From contig NC_092875.1 of assembly GCF_028372415.1 (NCBI RefSeq), positions 29,023,712 to 29,087,711 of the forward strand: 64,000 nt of DNA, read 5' to 3'. The DNA comes from Notamacropus eugenii. Lineage: Eukaryota; Chordata; Mammalia; Diprotodontia; Macropodidae. Below the pieces are notes generated by a model. It was given only the letters and a program-made list of their open reading frames with translations. It had not been told where the DNA came from and made no database searches. Positions 1-10,245 of the stretch are shown here, in pieces (the stretch's first letter is position 1; every line of letters begins with the position of its first letter). The translations under genes were made by a program, and so were the position numbers.

Positions 1-335
1 TTTGCATCCTGGTATTGGCAACCCATCAATCTCCAAGCAATAAACCTGAGCCATTGTTCTTATCAAGCCTGCCTTCCACAAGCTCATTTTAGCCACTTGG
101 CACCCTGGAAAGTATAATGAAAATGTAAGTAAATACTAACACACATTAATATTAACCAAAGAGCAAATATTTGTGAAACTTCCTGCGCCATCTTGTTTAC
201 ATTCACACTGCAGACCCTGGGCAATGGAATGAACACTCTTCATGAGAGAACCACTTTGGATTTTTAAAGAAAAGTGTTCCTGGTGCTTGCTCCAGTCTCG
301 GCCATTCTTATTTGGGAAAGACATGGGTCATGTGT
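1..335. other. Unique sequence, nothing recognised
   Basis: No repeat family, exon or RNA gene is apparent. Short antisense frames exist but lack any recognisable domain. Confidence 0.4.
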
Positions 336-480
336 TTGGAACTGAAAGAGAGTTTAGTGGCCATTCAAATCATCCTCTTCTTTTTAAAGATGAGGAAACT
401 GAGGGTCCATGACTTGTCCAAGGTCACCCAGGTACCAAGAGACAGGGCTCAGGTTTAGACATGAGGGATGGGGGTAGGGA
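336..480 (-). repeat. MIR3-like SINE fragment
   Basis: On the plus strand it reads as the reverse of the SINE body, with 'gatgaggaaactgagg' followed by 'ccaaggtcacccag', ending in a degraded tRNA-like head. It is old and diverged. Confidence 0.6.
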
Positions 481-744
481 AGAGATACTTTCTTCATTGG
501 AGATGACACCAACACCTAAAGAGATAAATGAGTTTTCCTTTGATGCTGAAAGTAGTTTGGCTCTTAGATAACATTTTCCAAGAAGCCAGAAAGAATAAGA
601 AAGTACCTCCTTGTTACTTGTTACCTTGTTAGGATACCCTGTTAGAAATAGATGAGTCAAGCCTTGAGTCCAATCTAGTATTTTTCTGCCCACATTTATG
701 GAATATATCGGGTTGCTCCCTCCTGAGAACACCTAAGTGGGAAG

Positions 745-960
745 AAAGGCAGTGGGGGTAGAGTAGAAAGTGACCTGTATTCAAGGGTGAGGTTGGTGCC
801 AGCTTACTGTGTGATCTTGGGTAAGTCATTTTCCCTGTATAGGGTTATTGTTGTTCAGGGGAGTCTAACTCTCTGCTCATGATCCCACTTGGGGTTTTCT
901 TGGCAGAGATGCTGAAGTGTTGCCCTTTGCTTCTCCAGCTCATTTGATAGTTCCCTCATC
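745..960. repeat. Head-to-tail pair of SINE fragments
   Basis: 745-840 is a plus-strand tRNA-headed fragment ('gtgtgatcttgggtaagtca'). From 847 to 960 the sequence runs in minus orientation as a SINE-R tail, recognisable by 'ggggttttcttggcagagat' and 'ccagctcatttgatag'. Confidence 0.65.
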
Positions 961-1359
961 TAGGTAATATGTTTAGAATCTGTCCCTACTGTTTTAGGAA
1001 TAGGTCTACTACACTTTTTCCCTTCCCCTCTTCCACCAAAATGGGTTCTCTGATACCTTGAGGGGACTGAGGATTCTTTTTTCCCTGCCAAGACCTAGAC
1101 CCTTTCCTCCCCCCACCAGCTGTGCTCCCCTCGGTTTTATGGGCCTAGTGACTAGTTCTGAATCTCCACTTAGCCACTTCTTATAGGCTTAGTTTTCAAA
1201 AAAGGGAATTTAATTCGAAGATACAGAAGCATTTCCCCTAGGACAATCCTCCTGACACCACCTGCTCTCTGGGGAGTTGGGGGTGGGGAAGAGGATTAGG
1301 CTCACAGTTTAGCTCAATTTCTACAAAGCATTAGTCCCACCAAGTTCAAGTCCAAAGCT
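961..1359. other. Unique sequence
   Basis: C/T-rich unique DNA. I see no repeat or exon. Confidence 0.35.
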
Positions 1360-1400
1360 GGGGAGGGGGGGGCGGGGGGGGGGGGGGAGGGGGGGGGAGG
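1360..1400 (+). repeat. G-run (potential G-quadruplex)
   Basis: About 40 bases that are almost all G, broken by single A or C bases, so many four-run quadruplex registers are possible on this strand. Confidence 0.9.
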
Positions 1401-1639
1401 TGTGTGTCTGCCCATCTCCTACTTCCAGTCTGTCTGCTACCAAACATCTCTGTGGGGCTGATTTCAACATGCACCCCGGATTTCTGGATTCGAGAATCCC
1501 TAGGTGCCCCTAGGCCAGATGGGAGGCACCACTCCCTGCACCCCTAATGAAAAAAGTCAAAGACCAGGCTTTAGCATAAAGTGGTGGGCAAGGAGGTGGT
1601 CCTAAGGCCCTACCCCCTTACCAAGTGAAGCAATACTTT

Positions 1640-1920
1640 CCTCAGATGGTCTCTAAGGCCGCTGTCATACCCTGTTCTAAGGCCCTCACAACCCAAGCTC
1701 TCACATTCGCTATTCTAAGGGCCCTCCCAGCTCCGACACCCCCTGTTCTCAGGCCCCTCCCAGCCCTGACATCCCCTGTTCTCAGGTCCCTCCCAGCTCT
1801 GATAGTCTCATTTTTTATAGTCTCTCCCAGCTTTAACATCATACGTTACTAAGCTCCTTCCCTCACTGACGTTCGGCTAAAGATCCCCATCACATTGATA
1901 TCCCCTGTTCTAAGGGGCCA
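1640..1920 (+). repeat. 33-bp minisatellite made of L3/CR1-type SINE tails
   Basis: Units contain 'cccctgttct', then 'aggcccctcccag', then 'ctctgaca'. The 'gaca' anchors fall at about 1702, 1735, 1768, 1801, 1835 and 1868, a 33-34 bp step. The unit matches the 'ggtcccttccagctct…attctgtgattct' tail of MIR3-like SINEs. Outer units are degraded. About eight units are visible. Confidence 0.85.
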
Positions 1921-2179
1921 TTTGCACTCCAACGACCTCTCCATGCTTTCAGTTTTCCAGTACAAGGCTGGATTCTCTTTCCCTCCCACCCCCCACAAGT
2001 GCTACTTTGAACCTGGACCCCACGCCCTTCCCCATCTGCCCCCCCCCCACATATCTCACTCCCATCTCCTTCCACCCAAGGGACCCCAGCGGTCTCCCAG
2101 TCTCCCGACACCCCGCCCCCATCCAATGGAGCACATAAGGCTTGCTGGAGGAATCCAGAAAACTCTGTCCCCTTCCCAC
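1921..2179. other. Unique C-rich sequence
   Basis: Poly-C runs near 1987 and 2041. The open frames on both strands here are compositional and carry no domain. Confidence 0.35.
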
Positions 2180-2700
2180 CCTGTTAATTGATTCCGTATC
2201 CATTGTGTACACACTTCACGACTCATTAAAGGCTGCTCCTGCAGGCTCCTTCCGAGTATCTCCTAATCACTAACGAGGGCCAGATTCACCCCGTGTGCAT
2301 ATTGGAGCATTCAGATTTTTCAATCTTTCACTCGATTGCTTTTACGAGTCCTCTGGCACGCCATTCTCTGGATCGTATAGATTAACCCCATTTATTTCAA
2401 GTTCTCTGCACAGGCCTGGGGAAGGGGGGCCCGGCGGCGCGCACAGCCTCCTAGGAAGTGCTTTGCATAAAGCCCATTAAGAAAGTGACAGCTGAGCCTC
2501 CTTCTAATAACGAGCAGTGGCAGGTTGGAACAAATTGTTCTTCGTTTTCATATTTGGAGGAGCCGGGAAGGGTCTTTGGGGGGGGGGGGGGTGAGGGGCA
2601 CACCCGAGATGCTCCCCCCCCTTTTTCCTAATAGGCGATATAAAAATAGGACCTCGGGAAATCGTGGAAAACCAGAGACCAAGAGGACACGAGAGAGACG
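2180..2700. promoter_or_regulatory. Candidate conserved regulatory block, CpG-retaining
   Basis: About twenty CpGs survive in roughly 500 bp, while neighbouring DNA has few. Motifs include 'ttaattgatt', 'ctcattaaagg', 'tttacgagtc' (posterior-Hox/CDX-like), 'cccattaag', 'tttgcata' (POU-like) and 'tgacagctg' (MEIS-like TGACAG overlapping an E-box). No transposon is recognised inside it. Conservation is inferred from composition only. Confidence 0.4.
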
Positions 2701-2710
2701 CGCGGGCGCG

Positions 2711-2763
<53 letters not shown>
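2699..2763. repeat. (CG)n(CA)n alternating purine-pyrimidine tract
   Basis: A GC-alternating stretch runs straight into about 24 CA dinucleotides. The strictly alternating composition favours Z-DNA. The antisense frames of poly-Val/Cys are artefacts of this repeat. Confidence 0.95.
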
Positions 2764-2768
<5 letters not shown>

Positions 2769-3356
2769 AAGAGAGGATGATGCTATTTCTGTGCGGTTGG
2801 TGCAATGAGGAGTAAAGGGGGGTGGAGAGAGAAGGAGAAAAGGTTCTAAGATCAGCACTTTCTAAGGCTCTTGCAAATCGCCAGGGTCTCTTCAGTCCAG
2901 TCTCATTCCTTTCTCAGGATGGGTCCAGGGGTATTTGTTCATTTGCCTTCTGCATGGTGCATGGGGAGATCGCTCAGAAGCAGCTCAGCCGCAGGCTCAA
3001 GAAGAAAAACGATGGAACCTAGGCATAGACGTCTCCCTTATTGTCCTCTTCAGGTCTTCCCTTTCCTCCCTGGGCTAGTGATTCCTGTGGACAATGGGCT
3101 AGTAGATAGCTTAGGAGGTCAGCAGGTATGGCCCCAGGCTGCAGCTCCCTCTCTACTTCCTGGGGGGGGGGGGAATGCTTTGGGTGTCCAGTGTGCCATG
3201 TTTTGGCACCTGCAGTCTTCTATTTGAGGAGGACACATCTGGGGAGAGAATGGGGGTTGGAGGGGAAAGGTGAAGTTAGAGAGATTCTTGGAATGGGTAA
3301 AGTGAGGTGTTGGGGAGACTGGGAGGGAATTTAAGGGACAGAAACCCATTTGTTAC
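2764..3356. other. Unique sequence
   Basis: No repeat or exon recognised. It contains a G-run near 3163-3173. Small frames on both strands show no domain. Confidence 0.35.
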
Positions 3357-3555
3357 TTGAATTCTTAACCTGGGAGCTCTACAGTTGTTTTAAAAAAGAG
3401 TTTGATTATTGTATTTTGACATAATTGGTTTCCCTCATATTAGTGTTTTACTTGATGTGCTTAGATATATTACATGCTGAGGAGGGGTCCATACAGTTTC
3501 CAGAACTGCCAAAGGAGCTCATGATACTCAAAAAGGTCAATTAAAAACCTCTGAT
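3357..3555 (+). mobile_element. Non-autonomous hAT-like DNA transposon (MITE), family 1
   Basis: Begins with 'ttcttaacctggg' and ends near 'aaaaaggtcaattaaaaacc', a degraded inverted terminal repeat. Internal landmarks 'ataattggtttccctc' and 'gaggaggggtcca' also occur in the copies at 9,983 and 46,991. Confidence 0.65.
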
Positions 3556-3572
3556 ATCTAGGGACTGGACAA

Positions 3573-3930
3573 AGATTTCATTGCTATGGGGAATTCCCAG
3601 ATGAGGAAATTCCCTCTACCAAGGCAGGTCAGTGCCTTTTCCACAATTTATAATCTTGAGAGTTGTCTGAAGCACTGTGAAGTTAAGTGAGAGTCACACA
3701 GTCAATACATGTCAGAGACAGGATTCGAACCCAATTCTCTACTAACTAGGCTCATCTCTCATGTATACTATGAAATGGATGGGAACTGGAACTGGCATTT
3801 TCATTGGTATAGGGAACTCCCATGAGAAGAAACTCCCTTTGCCAATGCAGGTTGGTACCTCCTCTCCAACTTAGAGGGCTTCCCAGAGCACTGAAGCTCT
3901 ATCCACTGAGCCATCTATATGCCTCTAGCT
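3573..3930 (-). repeat. Two consecutive SINE-D copies
   Basis: 3573-3770 and 3795-3930 both read in reverse: a tail ('ccctctaccaaggcaggtca' / 'gccaatgcaggttggtacct') followed by the tRNA-like head. They share orientation and follow each other directly, so this is either a tandem duplication or two insertions. Confidence 0.6.
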
Positions 3931-4100
3931 AAGCCAAAGGACTTGGATTCAAACCCTGCTTCTGACATATCCACTGTGGTGACCTTGGACAAGTTACCTC
4001 CTCTCATTGGGCCTCAGTTTCTTCATCTATAAAATGAAAGTGTTGGATTGAATGACCTCCAAAGTCCATTTCAACTCTAGAGCCATGTGCTTCTTTCTGA
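3930..4100 (+). repeat. MIR3-like SINE
   Basis: Head 'ggattcaaaccctgcttctg', body 'cctcagtttcttcatctat' and tail 'gtccatttcaactctagag', the CR1/L3-type end. Confidence 0.75.
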
Positions 4101-4224
4101 CCTGTAAAGACTATTGAAATCTTAAGGGACTCGGGGTGCAGCTGTGTTCTGCAGAGTAGACACATACACGGATGAAATCCCATAATCCAAAAAAGGTGAT
4201 ATATTTAACTATTGCAATCAATCA

Positions 4225-4358
4225 CATAATAGCAAGGATAATAAGAGATATCATGTCTATAGCTCTCTAGGCTTATGAAGAGATTTGTACACACCATTTC
4301 ATTTGAACCTCACAACATTCCTCAGCTGAGGGACCAGAGACTTAGAGAGGATGTTAAG
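4225..4358 (-). repeat. MIR fragment
   Basis: Contains 'catttcatttgaacctcaca' in the expected reverse MIR order, bordered abruptly by the L1 at about 4360. Confidence 0.5.
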
Positions 4359-4359
4359 A

Positions 4360-5772
4360 TAGATTTTCATACCAAATTGAGTGTGCATGTTATTCACTCC
4401 TTAAGCCAAATGTGATGAGAGTAAGCTTCACTTTGTCCCTCTTACCTCCCTACTTTTCCCTTCCATTGAAAGAGCTTTCTCTTGTCTCTTTTATGAGAGA
4501 TAATTTGCCCCATCCCATTTCTCCCTTTCTCCTCCCAATATTTTCCTCTCTCACCCCTTGATTTTATTTTTTTAGATACCATCCCTTCCTATTCAACTCA
4601 CTCTGTGCCCTCTGTGTGTATATATATATATATATATATGAAATATATGTGTGTGTATAATCCCTCCAACTGCTCAAATACTGAGAAAAGTTTCAAGAGT
4701 TACAAATATTATCTTTCCATGTAAGAATGTAAACAGTTCCACTTTAGTAAGTCCCTTATGACTTCTCTTTCCTGTTTACCTTTTCATGCTTCTCTTCATT
4801 CTTGTGTTTGAAAGTCAAATTTTCTATTCAGCTCTGGTCTTTTCATCAAGAATGCTTGAAAGTCCTCTATTTCATTGAATGACCATTTTTTCCCCTGATG
4901 TATTATACTTACTTTTGCTGGGTAGGTTTTGGATGCAGAAGCCTTGACTTTTATGTCTTCCTCTAATTGTATGCATTGCTCTTCCTCATCCAAAAGGGTG
5001 GAAGAAAATATTTGTTCACTAAGAAAGTAACCTTTTATAGTCATTTTTTTCCCTTTTATGGGCATCTTTCCAGCCAGTTACTTAACTTTTGAGTTCTTTG
5101 TCAAGAGGAGGGTACACTCTGTGGACCTGTAAGTTCTCAGTTCCTCCAAGATGGCACAATCAAGGGAGAGGAGTTTACTGCTCTCCTGGCCTGTGCTCAG
5201 GTCTGGGAGCAACCATAACCACTCTTCTGCTCAGGATCTGTGAGTAGAATTCCCTCTCCAGAGCCTCCACCAGTTCCACCAGGACAGTGCTCCTCCTCAC
5301 CCCAGGACTGCCACTCAGGGTTGAGATTCAGATCAGTTGCTCAATTCCCCCAGGGTCTTTAAATCAAGGGTTCCAAAAAAGGATTCTGCACCTCCTGGGG
5401 CTGGGGCTAGGGGTGGACCCTGCTCCCTTCTCACACAGGTGAAAGAGCTTTCTCACTGACATTTGAAACTATCTCTGGCATTTGTGGGTTGAGGAATCTG
5501 GGAACCACAGCTGCTGATGCCTGCTCTGGTCCTGTCCATTCTGTGCTATGTGGCCAAGGCTGGATTGAGCTCAGCTCTGTGCTCCATGCGAAAGACCTTT
5601 CCTATCAGCCTTCCAGGCTGCCTTGGACTGGATAGCTCTCACTCTGCTGTTTTGTGACTTCTACTGCTCTAGAATTTGTTTAGAGTCATTTTTATAGGTA
5701 TTTTATGGACTATGGGAGTAGAGCTAGAGCAGATTTGTCCTACTCTTCCATCTTGGCTCCCCTCCCCCCACT
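4360..5772 (-). mobile_element. LINE-1, 5' part only (5'UTR, deleted ORF1, start of inter-ORF region)
   Basis: Read on the minus strand it starts near 5770 with 'gaggggagccaagatgg', the hallmark 5' end of therian L1. About 700 bases of 5'UTR precede the ORF1 start at 5065. After the ORF1 stop at 4796 the sequence continues as A/G-rich marsupial L1 DNA with a CA/TA microsatellite (about 4616-4660) and then stops near 4360. ORF2 and the 3' end are absent, the reverse of the usual 5' truncation, so later loss of the 3' part is likely. Confidence 0.8.
4796..5065 (-). pseudogene. L1 ORF1p with in-frame internal deletion (89 aa)
   Basis: L1 ORF1p is the trimeric RNA-binding chaperone of the element. 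This frame opens with the N-terminal start 'MPIKGKKMTIKGYFL' and an acidic stretch. At about residue 45 it jumps to the end of the C-terminal domain: 'KTYPAKVSIIHQGKKW' aligns with the human ORF1p segment 'SYPAKLSFISEGE', and 'FLMKRPELN' aligns with human 'FVTTRPALK'. The coiled coil and RRM are missing, yet the frame is kept from ATG to stop. An intact ORF1p is over 300 residues. The junction assignment comes from recalled human and marsupial L1 proteins. A genomic deletion or a spliced L1 RNA could both explain it. Confidence 0.7.
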
Positions 5773-5939
5773 TTTCTTCAAATTGTGCCTCTGATGCACA
5801 AGCTGTGCCTGGGCTCTTTTATCTGTGAATGCTCTTGGGCAGTTCTCTACCAGGCTACAGACAAAGTGCTGACCTGCCTGAGTAGAGACCATGGATATTA
5901 ATGATATAACCTATCTACTTTCTCTCCCTTATCCATCTT
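5773..5939. other. Unique flank of the L1
   Basis: C-rich start, then unassigned sequence. No clear target-site duplication was seen, consistent with loss of the far L1 end. Confidence 0.3.
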
Positions 5940-6175
5940 GCATCAACAAGCATTTCTTGAACTGCTCATAAGCACCAGGCACTGTGCTAGGCACTTTGGA
6001 TCCAAAATACAAAAGTCCCTGACCTCAAGAAACTTAGACTCTCTCAGGGAAAACTTGTTTGTATAGTCTAAGTTCCTCCAGGGACTTTGGACTTTGGATC
6101 CCAAGCGCCTAGCATAGTGCCAGCCACTTAGGAGGAGCTCCAGAAATAATGCTTGTTGATTAGTTGGCAGGAAAA
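5940..6175. repeat. Inverted pair of L2 3' ends
   Basis: 5940-6075 is L2 in minus orientation ('caacaagcatttcttgaact', 'caccaggcactgtgctagg'). 6075-6175 is plus orientation ('gcctagcatagtgccagcca', 'aatgcttgttga'). Confidence 0.65.
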
Positions 6176-7235
6176 CCTGACACATAAGATCTCTTATTGC
6201 CTGCAGTGAAGCTCACTTCCACACTGTTTTGCCCCCCAAATTTCCCTGACCACAGAAGTCACCCTCCATCAGAAGGCAAGTGTGCTATCCATCCCTGGCA
6301 TTCCATTTCTCCTTAGGTCACCCTTGAGCAAGCATCAGTTATTGGCCTCATAGGCAACTCCTTGGCTTCCGGGAGAGGGTGGGTTGCCTCAATTATAGAC
6401 AAAATAGATGAGTAGCCTCATGCCAATTAACCTTGCTTTAATTGATTATTAATTTTAAAACCTATTTACTCTCTCTGAAACAGCTGAGACTTTAGGAAGA
6501 CCACTGTGAAAACAAATGGAGAATGAAACAATCCCTTGGGAAATAAAGAGAAGGGGGGAGAGATGGGGGAGAGATGGAGAGAGAGATTACGCCTCTTGGG
6601 TGAGTCATTTTATTCTGATGTTTTGGAGTACTTGCCAGGAAGGTGACAGACCAAAGTCATGGTGTGTCAGGAAGAAATTGCTCTGGAACAGTAGCTTCCT
6701 TGCCAAACTCTCTTCCCCCTCTATCCTCCTCCCATCAACGCTATCAAGAGACTTTGTTCTGAGGAGGAGAGAGTTGTGGATCTGGAGTGGAGAAAGAGCT
6801 GAATTCAGAATTTGGTTCTGATGCTTATTGGCTTTGCTACAGTCAGAGGCATCAACCAGAGCAAAAGCAGTGGGGCTTTGATCCAGGTTTCAAAATCAGG
6901 TAGGGGGAAGGGATTCACTTGTCCTCCCTGTAACCTATTGAAGGGAGAGTGACTGAGGAAGATTCCAGATTCCCTGTGGGTTATTTCCTGGATAAGGAAC
7001 AGAAAGAGGCAGAGTACTCAGAAAAGATACTGCTTTTCTAGACCCAGGGGGTTCAGGCAGCTTCCTGGATCCCTTGGGACAAATGACAGGCAAGGGTGTG
7101 GACCCCAGTCAACATTCTGTCCAAAGAGAGGAAGCCCTTTGGTTGTCTCACTTCTCTGGAGAGGGCATGTAGGTTCTTCTTTCTCAGAAGTGAGGATATT
7201 TCAGGCATCTTTTCCCCACCCTCTTTCAGAAAGAC
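6176..7235. other. Unique block with an AT-rich homeobox-site cluster
   Basis: Mostly unassigned. 6400-6490 contains 'ccaattaacc', 'tttaattgattattaatttt' and no recognisable transposon, so it may be a small regulatory element. The small plus-strand frame at 6516-6821 has no recognisable domain. Confidence 0.35.
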
Positions 7236-7460
7236 AGTAGCTAGATGATGCAACCGCACATCTCATTTTTGTGAATTCAAATCCAGCCTCAGACACTTAC
7301 TAACTGGGTGACCTTGTTACTGAACTCTGTTTGCCTCAGTTTCCTTATCTGAAAAATGAGCTAGAGAAGGAAAAGATAAAACCACTCCAGTATCTTGGTC
7401 AAAAAACCCCAAATGGCATCATGTAGAGTTGGAGGCAACTGAACAATAACAACAAAGCAC
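7236..7460 (+). repeat. SINE-R
   Basis: Head with 'gaattcaaatccagcctcag', body 'tgcctcagtttccttatctg', tail 'aaaccccaaatggcatcatg' and end 'actgaacaataacaac'. Near full length. Confidence 0.85.
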
Positions 7461-7744
7461 TCCCCTAAATGAAAACTTCTTTGGAGAGGGTACGTTAGAG
7501 TGCTGGGCTTTCCAGAGAATGGGTTCAGCCAAACTATGCATCTCTTTAATTTTCATTCTGGTGAAAAGAGTGAAGCAATGTACTGGGAATCATCCCCAGC
7601 ACCAGAATATGCTCCCTCCCTCTCTCCTTTCCCAACACCAAGAAACAAACAACACATCAGAAAACAATTATCCCCCAGGTGCAAGAATTCCTGGATATGG
7701 CTCAGTTCAACTCAGCCAACATCAATGAAATTGGATGTGACAGT

Positions 7745-7905
7745 GTGTTACAGTGGTTAGAACCCTAGAGGGGACATCAGGAAGTCCGGGTTAAAATACC
7801 ATTTCTGACAGATGCCCCATATGAGCGTCCTCATTTTTAAACTGGGGATGATAATAGAGCCAATCTCAAAGGGTTCACAGGAGTTCAAATTCATTTGGCT
7901 GAAGG
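7745..7905 (+). repeat. MIR
   Basis: tRNA-like start 'tacagtggttagaaccctag', then 'ctggggatgataatagagc', in MIR order but diverged. Confidence 0.55.
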
Positions 7906-7949
7906 GATTGGGGTCAGGGTAAGATCAACCAGATGATTCCAAACCTTGA

Positions 7950-8050
7950 ATTATTTCTCAAGTGCCTATACTGTGCTGGGGACCTCACTAGGTGCTGAGA
8001 ATACATAGATAAAAAATGAAAAAATGGAGGTTCCATTTTGCAAGGGCAGG
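7950..8050 (-). repeat. L2 3' end
   Basis: Reverse L2 tail: 'caagtgcctatactgtgctg' followed by 'ctaggtgctgagaatacata'. Confidence 0.6.
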
Positions 8051-8084
8051 GGAGGGTAACCCGAATTCCCATACCTATTGGAAT

Positions 8085-8200
8085 GGCCTCTCTCCTCCTT
8101 GGTGATGATCAGTGCTCCACTGCTAGAACTGGCCGTGCCTAGGGAAGCCTGGGCTACATATACGTAAGTAGATGCCGTTGGTCTAGAAGTCTTCTTGTCT
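8085..8200 (+). repeat. Local duplicate, copy 1
   Basis: Shares the ordered landmarks 'gatcagtgctcc', 'agaactggc', 'aagcctgggctacata' and 'gatgccgttggt' with 8753-8862. The family is not recognised. Confidence 0.6.
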
Positions 8201-8214
8201 TTCTTTGGAGTGAC

Positions 8215-8310
8215 TTGAGTTTTGTAGAATGGGATCTCCTTGAGGTCAGGGATTGTGTGATTTTCTAGTTGTGTTTCCCCAGCTCAGTACTATGCAGAGT
8301 TGTGTCAGCT
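8215..8310 (+). repeat. L2 3' end
   Basis: 'gggatctccttgaggtcagg' then 'ccccagctcagtactatgca', the L2 pattern. Confidence 0.6.
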
Positions 8311-8402
8311 CTTCATGGGGGAGAGCCAGGATGGTTACATTTCTATCATCATATCCCTAGCACTCAGCACAACTCCATCATAAGGAGAGGGGTAGGGGGA
8401 AG

Positions 8403-8630
8403 GGATTAAGCATTTATTAAACACCTACTATGTGCTAGATACTGTGCTAAGTGCTTTACAAATATTATCTCATTTGATCCTGAGTGGTAGGTGTTATTAT
8501 TACCTATAATTGAAGAAACAGAGGCAGACAGAAGTTAAATGACTTACCCAGGGTCACACAGCTAGTGTCAAAGGATGTATTTGAACTCAGATTTTCTCTA
8601 CTGTGCCACGTAGCTTCCTCAAGGAAAGCT
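8403..8630 (-). repeat. MIR, near full length
   Basis: Reverse MIR from 'attaaacacctactatgtgc' through 'ctcatttgatcctgag', 'cagggtcacacagctagt' and a degraded head 'tgccacgtagcttcc'. Confidence 0.8.
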
Positions 8631-8752
8631 CCCAGAACAGACATTCATTCCTCCAAAGGCTCTGTTCCTGACTTTCTGAATTTTTTTTCCTCCCCATGAC
8701 CTAAAAATCTTTTCACCCTGGAAGATTCCTCCACCCTTCCACCCTTAATACT

Positions 8753-8862
8753 TCCATTCTCATTGGTGGAGATCAATGCTCCCATGTCAGAACTGGCTAT
8801 GCCAAGGTTAAGCCTGGGCTACATAGGTTTAGATAGACACCATTGGTGCCTACTTGGTATCT
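8753..8862 (+). repeat. Local duplicate, copy 2
   Basis: Second copy of the 8085-8200 sequence ('gatcaatgctcc', 'agaactggc', 'aagcctgggctacata', 'gacaccattggt'), about 670 bp downstream and in the same orientation. Confidence 0.6.
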
Positions 8863-9039
8863 ACAAGGAGTGATAGATGCCATTCCTTGGGGAAGCTCAT
8901 ATTAGGGAAAATGAGCCGGCTATCCATGACCACTCCTTCCTTCCTCTCTGGGCTCTGCTCCATCCTCTCTGGACTTCTTTCTGTGCCTAAAATCCCCACT
9001 CAGCTGGAGTATTGCCTACTTGCTTTTCAGCATCTTTTT

Positions 9040-9445
9040 GTGCTGTCTTTCCCCATTAAAATGCAAACTCCTTGAAGGTAGGAACCATCTTTGGCTTTGC
9101 TTATATTTGTATCCCTAGTGCCTGGCACACAGTAAGTGTTTAATAAATGCTTGTTGTCTTGGCCTAGTAGGGACTTAAATATTCATTATTTGATCAATAG
9201 AATGTAAGCTCCTATTTCGTTTTTGTTTTTATACCCTGTCCTCTTTGCTTCCCCCTCCAAACAGTGCTTGGCATAAGATTTAAGCTCTTTGATTTACTTA
9301 TAAGTTTACATGTTGTTTCACCCAATAGAATGGGAGCTCAATGAGAGCAGGGATGATTTTATTTAGGTCTTTGTACTCCCCAAACTGAGCACAAGTCCCA
9401 GAACACAGTAGGTGCTTAATACATGCTTTCTGAATTGAGTCATCA
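9040..9445 (+). repeat. Two or three successive L2 3' ends
   Basis: 9040-9165 ('gcctggcacacagtaagtgt', 'aataaatgcttgttg') and 9318-9445 ('gaacacagtaggtgcttaat') are clear. 9185-9290 is a weaker L2-like stretch between them. Confidence 0.7.
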
Positions 9446-9904
9446 AGTCAGTTTCATTTCAGGATCACTAACGAGACACTCATTTTGACCTGTTAGGGAT
9501 TTGACCTCCAAAGTCATCCTAGAGGGTCAGAATTGAGCAGGGTGCCAAGGGTAACATCACTGGCCTTGGGTCTTGCCAGGCAGCTTTCTCCTGCCCGCTC
9601 TTCATAAGGTCCCAGTCTAGACCTATTGACCAGACCCGGTTATTTTGGTATCATTAAAATGTGGTAAACCAGAGCCTCTCTCTCCCTTTTTCTCTCTCAG
9701 GTGCTCATAATTCAGCAGAAGATGAAGTGATTCAGCGCATAATAAAAGGTCCTCCATGTTAGACTGCAAAATCCCCAATTCCCTTGTGAGATGAAGATGT
9801 AGTAGTAATATTTGCCAATGTCTGCTGAGGGAAATCATTAAAGTGCTCTTCGTAGGTAAGGACTCCAGGAATGCTATTATACAGTATGGCTTCCCTCCCC
9901 CTCT
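9446..9904. other. Unique sequence
   Basis: Unassigned. The minus-strand 110-codon frame at 9623-9955 has no recognisable domain and runs into the adjacent SINE, so I do not call it a gene. Confidence 0.35.
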
Positions 9905-9982
9905 CAACTGGCCACTTGGTAGAAAGTCGGAGTGAGAAGGGACCCTAGAGGTCATTTAGACCATTCCCCTGCCTCTCACAAA
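9905..9982 (-). repeat. MIR3-like fragment
   Basis: 'agaagggaccctagaggtca' then 'tttagaccattcccctgcct', the reverse of the tail. Confidence 0.6.
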
Positions 9983-10245
9983 GGTCCTTAACTGGGGGGG
10001 GGGGGTCTGTGGATTTTTAGACATTACATATATGCATATATATATGGGCATATGTGTGTATATATGTGTGTGTATATACATATATATACATATACATATA
10101 TGTATATGTATAGATACAGTTTAACTATATTTCAACTGGACTTGTGCAATCTTGTATATTTATTTTATGCCTTTTAAACATGATTCTGAGAAGTGGTCCC
10201 TAGTTTTTACCAGGTTGCCAAAGGAGTCCCCCTGCTCTCCCTTCT
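9983..10245 (+). mobile_element. hAT-like MITE family 1, expanded by a TA/TG microsatellite
   Basis: 'ggtccttaactggg' at the start, 'ttctgagaagtggtccctag' and 'gttgccaaaggagtccccct' at the end match the copy at 3357. A TA/TG-rich microsatellite at about 10022-10115 replaces part of the interior. Confidence 0.6.

Noticed and set aside
1640-1920. CRISPR-like array
   Set aside because: Units are contiguous with no unique spacers, and the genome is mammalian. It is a minisatellite.
2504-2858. Cys/Val-rich frames
   Set aside because: Antisense of the CA microsatellite.
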